Shown piece after piece: positions 63,157 to 64,000 of a stretch of 64,000 bases of DNA. This stretch comes from Lachnospiraceae bacterium. Its GTDB lineage: Bacteria; Bacillota; Clostridia; Lachnospirales; Lachnospiraceae. A model generated the notes under the pieces. That model did not search any database, had not been told where the DNA came from, and saw only the letters and a program-made list of their open reading frames with translations. The translations under genes were made by a program, and so were the position numbers. The stretch lies in assembly GCA_016284315.1 (NCBI GenBank), contig JAEEOO010000028.1, forward strand, positions 1 to 64,000. The letters run 5' to 3'. How positions within the stretch are numbered: the first letter of the stretch is position 1; every line of letters starts with the position of its first letter.

Positions 63157-63955
63157 GAGTTATTGTTTCTCCGCCATGGATAACCATCGGTTCTTCATTC
63201 TTTCCTCTGTACCAAATATCGATGGTAGAAGGATTGAAGACCTTATCCCTATTGGCGCTGAACTCAAGTCTCTTTGTAGCAGTTATGTAATCGAAGATTT
63301 CGCCGTTTGTTGCATACCAGATATCATCTTTTCCCTGCATCATATCGGTGAAATCTTCTATTAATTTCCACCTTTCTTCCGAATCACCAAACTCATAGGA
63401 ATGTCCCCAAACGTACATAAGAGGGAGCTCCCTCCACAAAGGAAAATCAAGGAATTCTTTTCCCCATTTCATAAGGTCATTGTTGTGATGACATGTGGGA
63501 TCCCATGCAAGAAAATTCCTGGGTAATTCAAAATAATGGTTCTCGTTTACTGTTCTTGAATAGTGAACGCCGAGGCTGTTTATGATCCTGATAACAGTAT
63601 CGTTGTATGTTCCGAAGGCGTATGCCATTCCCTGAATGATCCTTCCGGTCAGCTTTTCAAGGGCCTGTCTGTCGGGCAGGATCTCAAGAGATATCTCCTG
63701 CTCAGTCATATGTGTAAGATCTTTGTGCTCCACTCCGTGGATGGCGATCTCATGGCCTTCGTAAATCTCGTTTAATTTATTCTTGTTTACAAAAAATGCA
63801 TTGTCAGAATCTGCAAGGGTTGATGAATTAAGGTTGAACGTTCCTTTCATTCCATGCTTGCGTAAAATTTCTGCAAGCCTTATGTCAAAAATCTGTCCGT
63901 CATCGTAGCTGAATGTCAGTGCTTTGTGTTTTCCCCCTGGGTAATAAAACTTCAT
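63149..63955 (-). CDS. Polysaccharide deacetylase (NodB homology) family protein
   Basis: This 268-aa protein shows the NodB motif 1 (ALTFSYDDGQ) and the metal-binding motif 2 (EIAIHGVEHKDLTH) and is predicted cytoplasmic because no signal peptide is visible. Later motifs are weaker (AYAFGTYNDTVIRIINSLGV). It would remove N- or O-acetyl groups from a sugar polymer or an oligosaccharide. AGGAGG precedes the ATG. It is convergent with murG with an 8-bp overlap and appears to be coupled to an upstream gene. Confidence 0.85.
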   Translation of the reverse strand: MKFYYPGGKHKALTFSYDDGQIFDIRLAEILRKHGMKGTFNLNSSTLADSDNAFFVNKNKLNEIYEGHEIAIHGVEHKDLTHMTEQEISLEILPDRQALEKLTGRIIQGMAYAFGTYNDTVIRIINSLGVHYSRTVNENHYFELPRNFLAWDPTCHHNNDLMKWGKEFLDFPLWRELPLMYVWGHSYEFGDSEERWKLIEDFTDMMQGKDDIWYATNGEIFDYITATKRLEFSANRDKVFNPSTIDIWYRGKNEEPMVIHGGETITLN

Positions 63956-64000
63956 GAATTCCTCCTCATGTATGACTGATATGTTTCCCGCATAGCAGTC
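63952..64000 (-). CDS. Possible C-terminal fragment of an upstream gene
   Basis: An open frame enters from the window end and ends TAMRETYQSYMRRNS with a TGA that overlaps the deacetylase ATG (ATGA arrangement). The overlap is a common coupling pattern, but only 15 codons are visible and the other frames cannot be tested. Confidence 0.3.
   Translation of the reverse strand, partial: TAMRETYQSYMRRNS

Overview
The window looks like a chromosomal segment of a flagellated, anaerobic, Gram-positive Clostridia, most likely Lachnospiraceae. This is inferred from moderate GC, the HrcA/CIRCE heat-shock operon, a reverse-type rubrerythrin, tandem FlgK genes, a DUF6465-type Lys/Ala-rich protein, strong AGGAGG ribosome binding sites and carbohydrate-active enzymes. 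Nothing in the sequence fixes the genus. Most genes lie on the minus strand. No tRNA, rRNA or CRISPR array was recognised.

Layout. 1-5.1 kb is an accessory-looking edge: a GNAT-GrpB fusion cut by the window start, an IS200/IS605 element with intact tnpA, damaged tnpB and a probable omegaRNA, an ElaA-like acetyltransferase, and an unusual ankyrin-GH43 fusion. 5.3-7.7 kb holds greA-lysS with a consensus promoter. 7.7-15.3 kb is a late flagellar operon, flgM-flgN-flgK-flgK-flgL-fliW-csrA, behind a sigma28-like promoter. 15.3-24 kb holds a GH31 glycosidase, a trigger-factor-like lipoprotein, cardiolipin synthase divergent from a small membrane protein, DUF1934, ispE and cysE. 23.2-28.4 kb is hrcA-grpE-dnaK-dnaJ under CIRCE control, with a hairpin-rich dnaK-dnaJ spacer. 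28.5-35.8 kb holds a histone-H1-like protein, an aminotransferase, TraX, the SRP RNA, a PflX-like radical SAM protein, a CdaR/PucR regulator and a UgpC/MsmK ATPase.

36-48.1 kb holds a diguanylate cyclase, YesL-GNAT-lipase, metG, a secreted or membrane gene set (phosphodiester glycosidase, unknown protein, membrane J-protein), two RNA-modification enzymes and an arginase-fold protein. 48.2-52.2 kb carries a plus-strand VTC-DUF4956-beta-helix lipoprotein cassette and a highly charged orphan protein. 52.3-56.8 kb holds an OmpA-domain lipoprotein, mtnN and luxS (methyl-cycle recycling and AI-2), an SCP2 protein with a Lys/Ala tail, and rubrerythrin. 57.1-64 kb holds a two-component system, a DUF3048 lipoprotein, a split EamA pair, a D-2-hydroxyacid dehydrogenase, murG and a polysaccharide deacetylase.

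The genes are mainly housekeeping plus motility. The parts least explained by known families are the ankyrin-GH43 fusion, the IS with defective tnpB but apparently intact ends, three hairpin-rich spacers (dnaK-dnaJ, downstream of the SRP RNA, downstream of metG), the two Lys/Ala-rich tail proteins, and the VTC/DUF4956 cassette. All functional statements come from reading motifs by eye; no database search was run.
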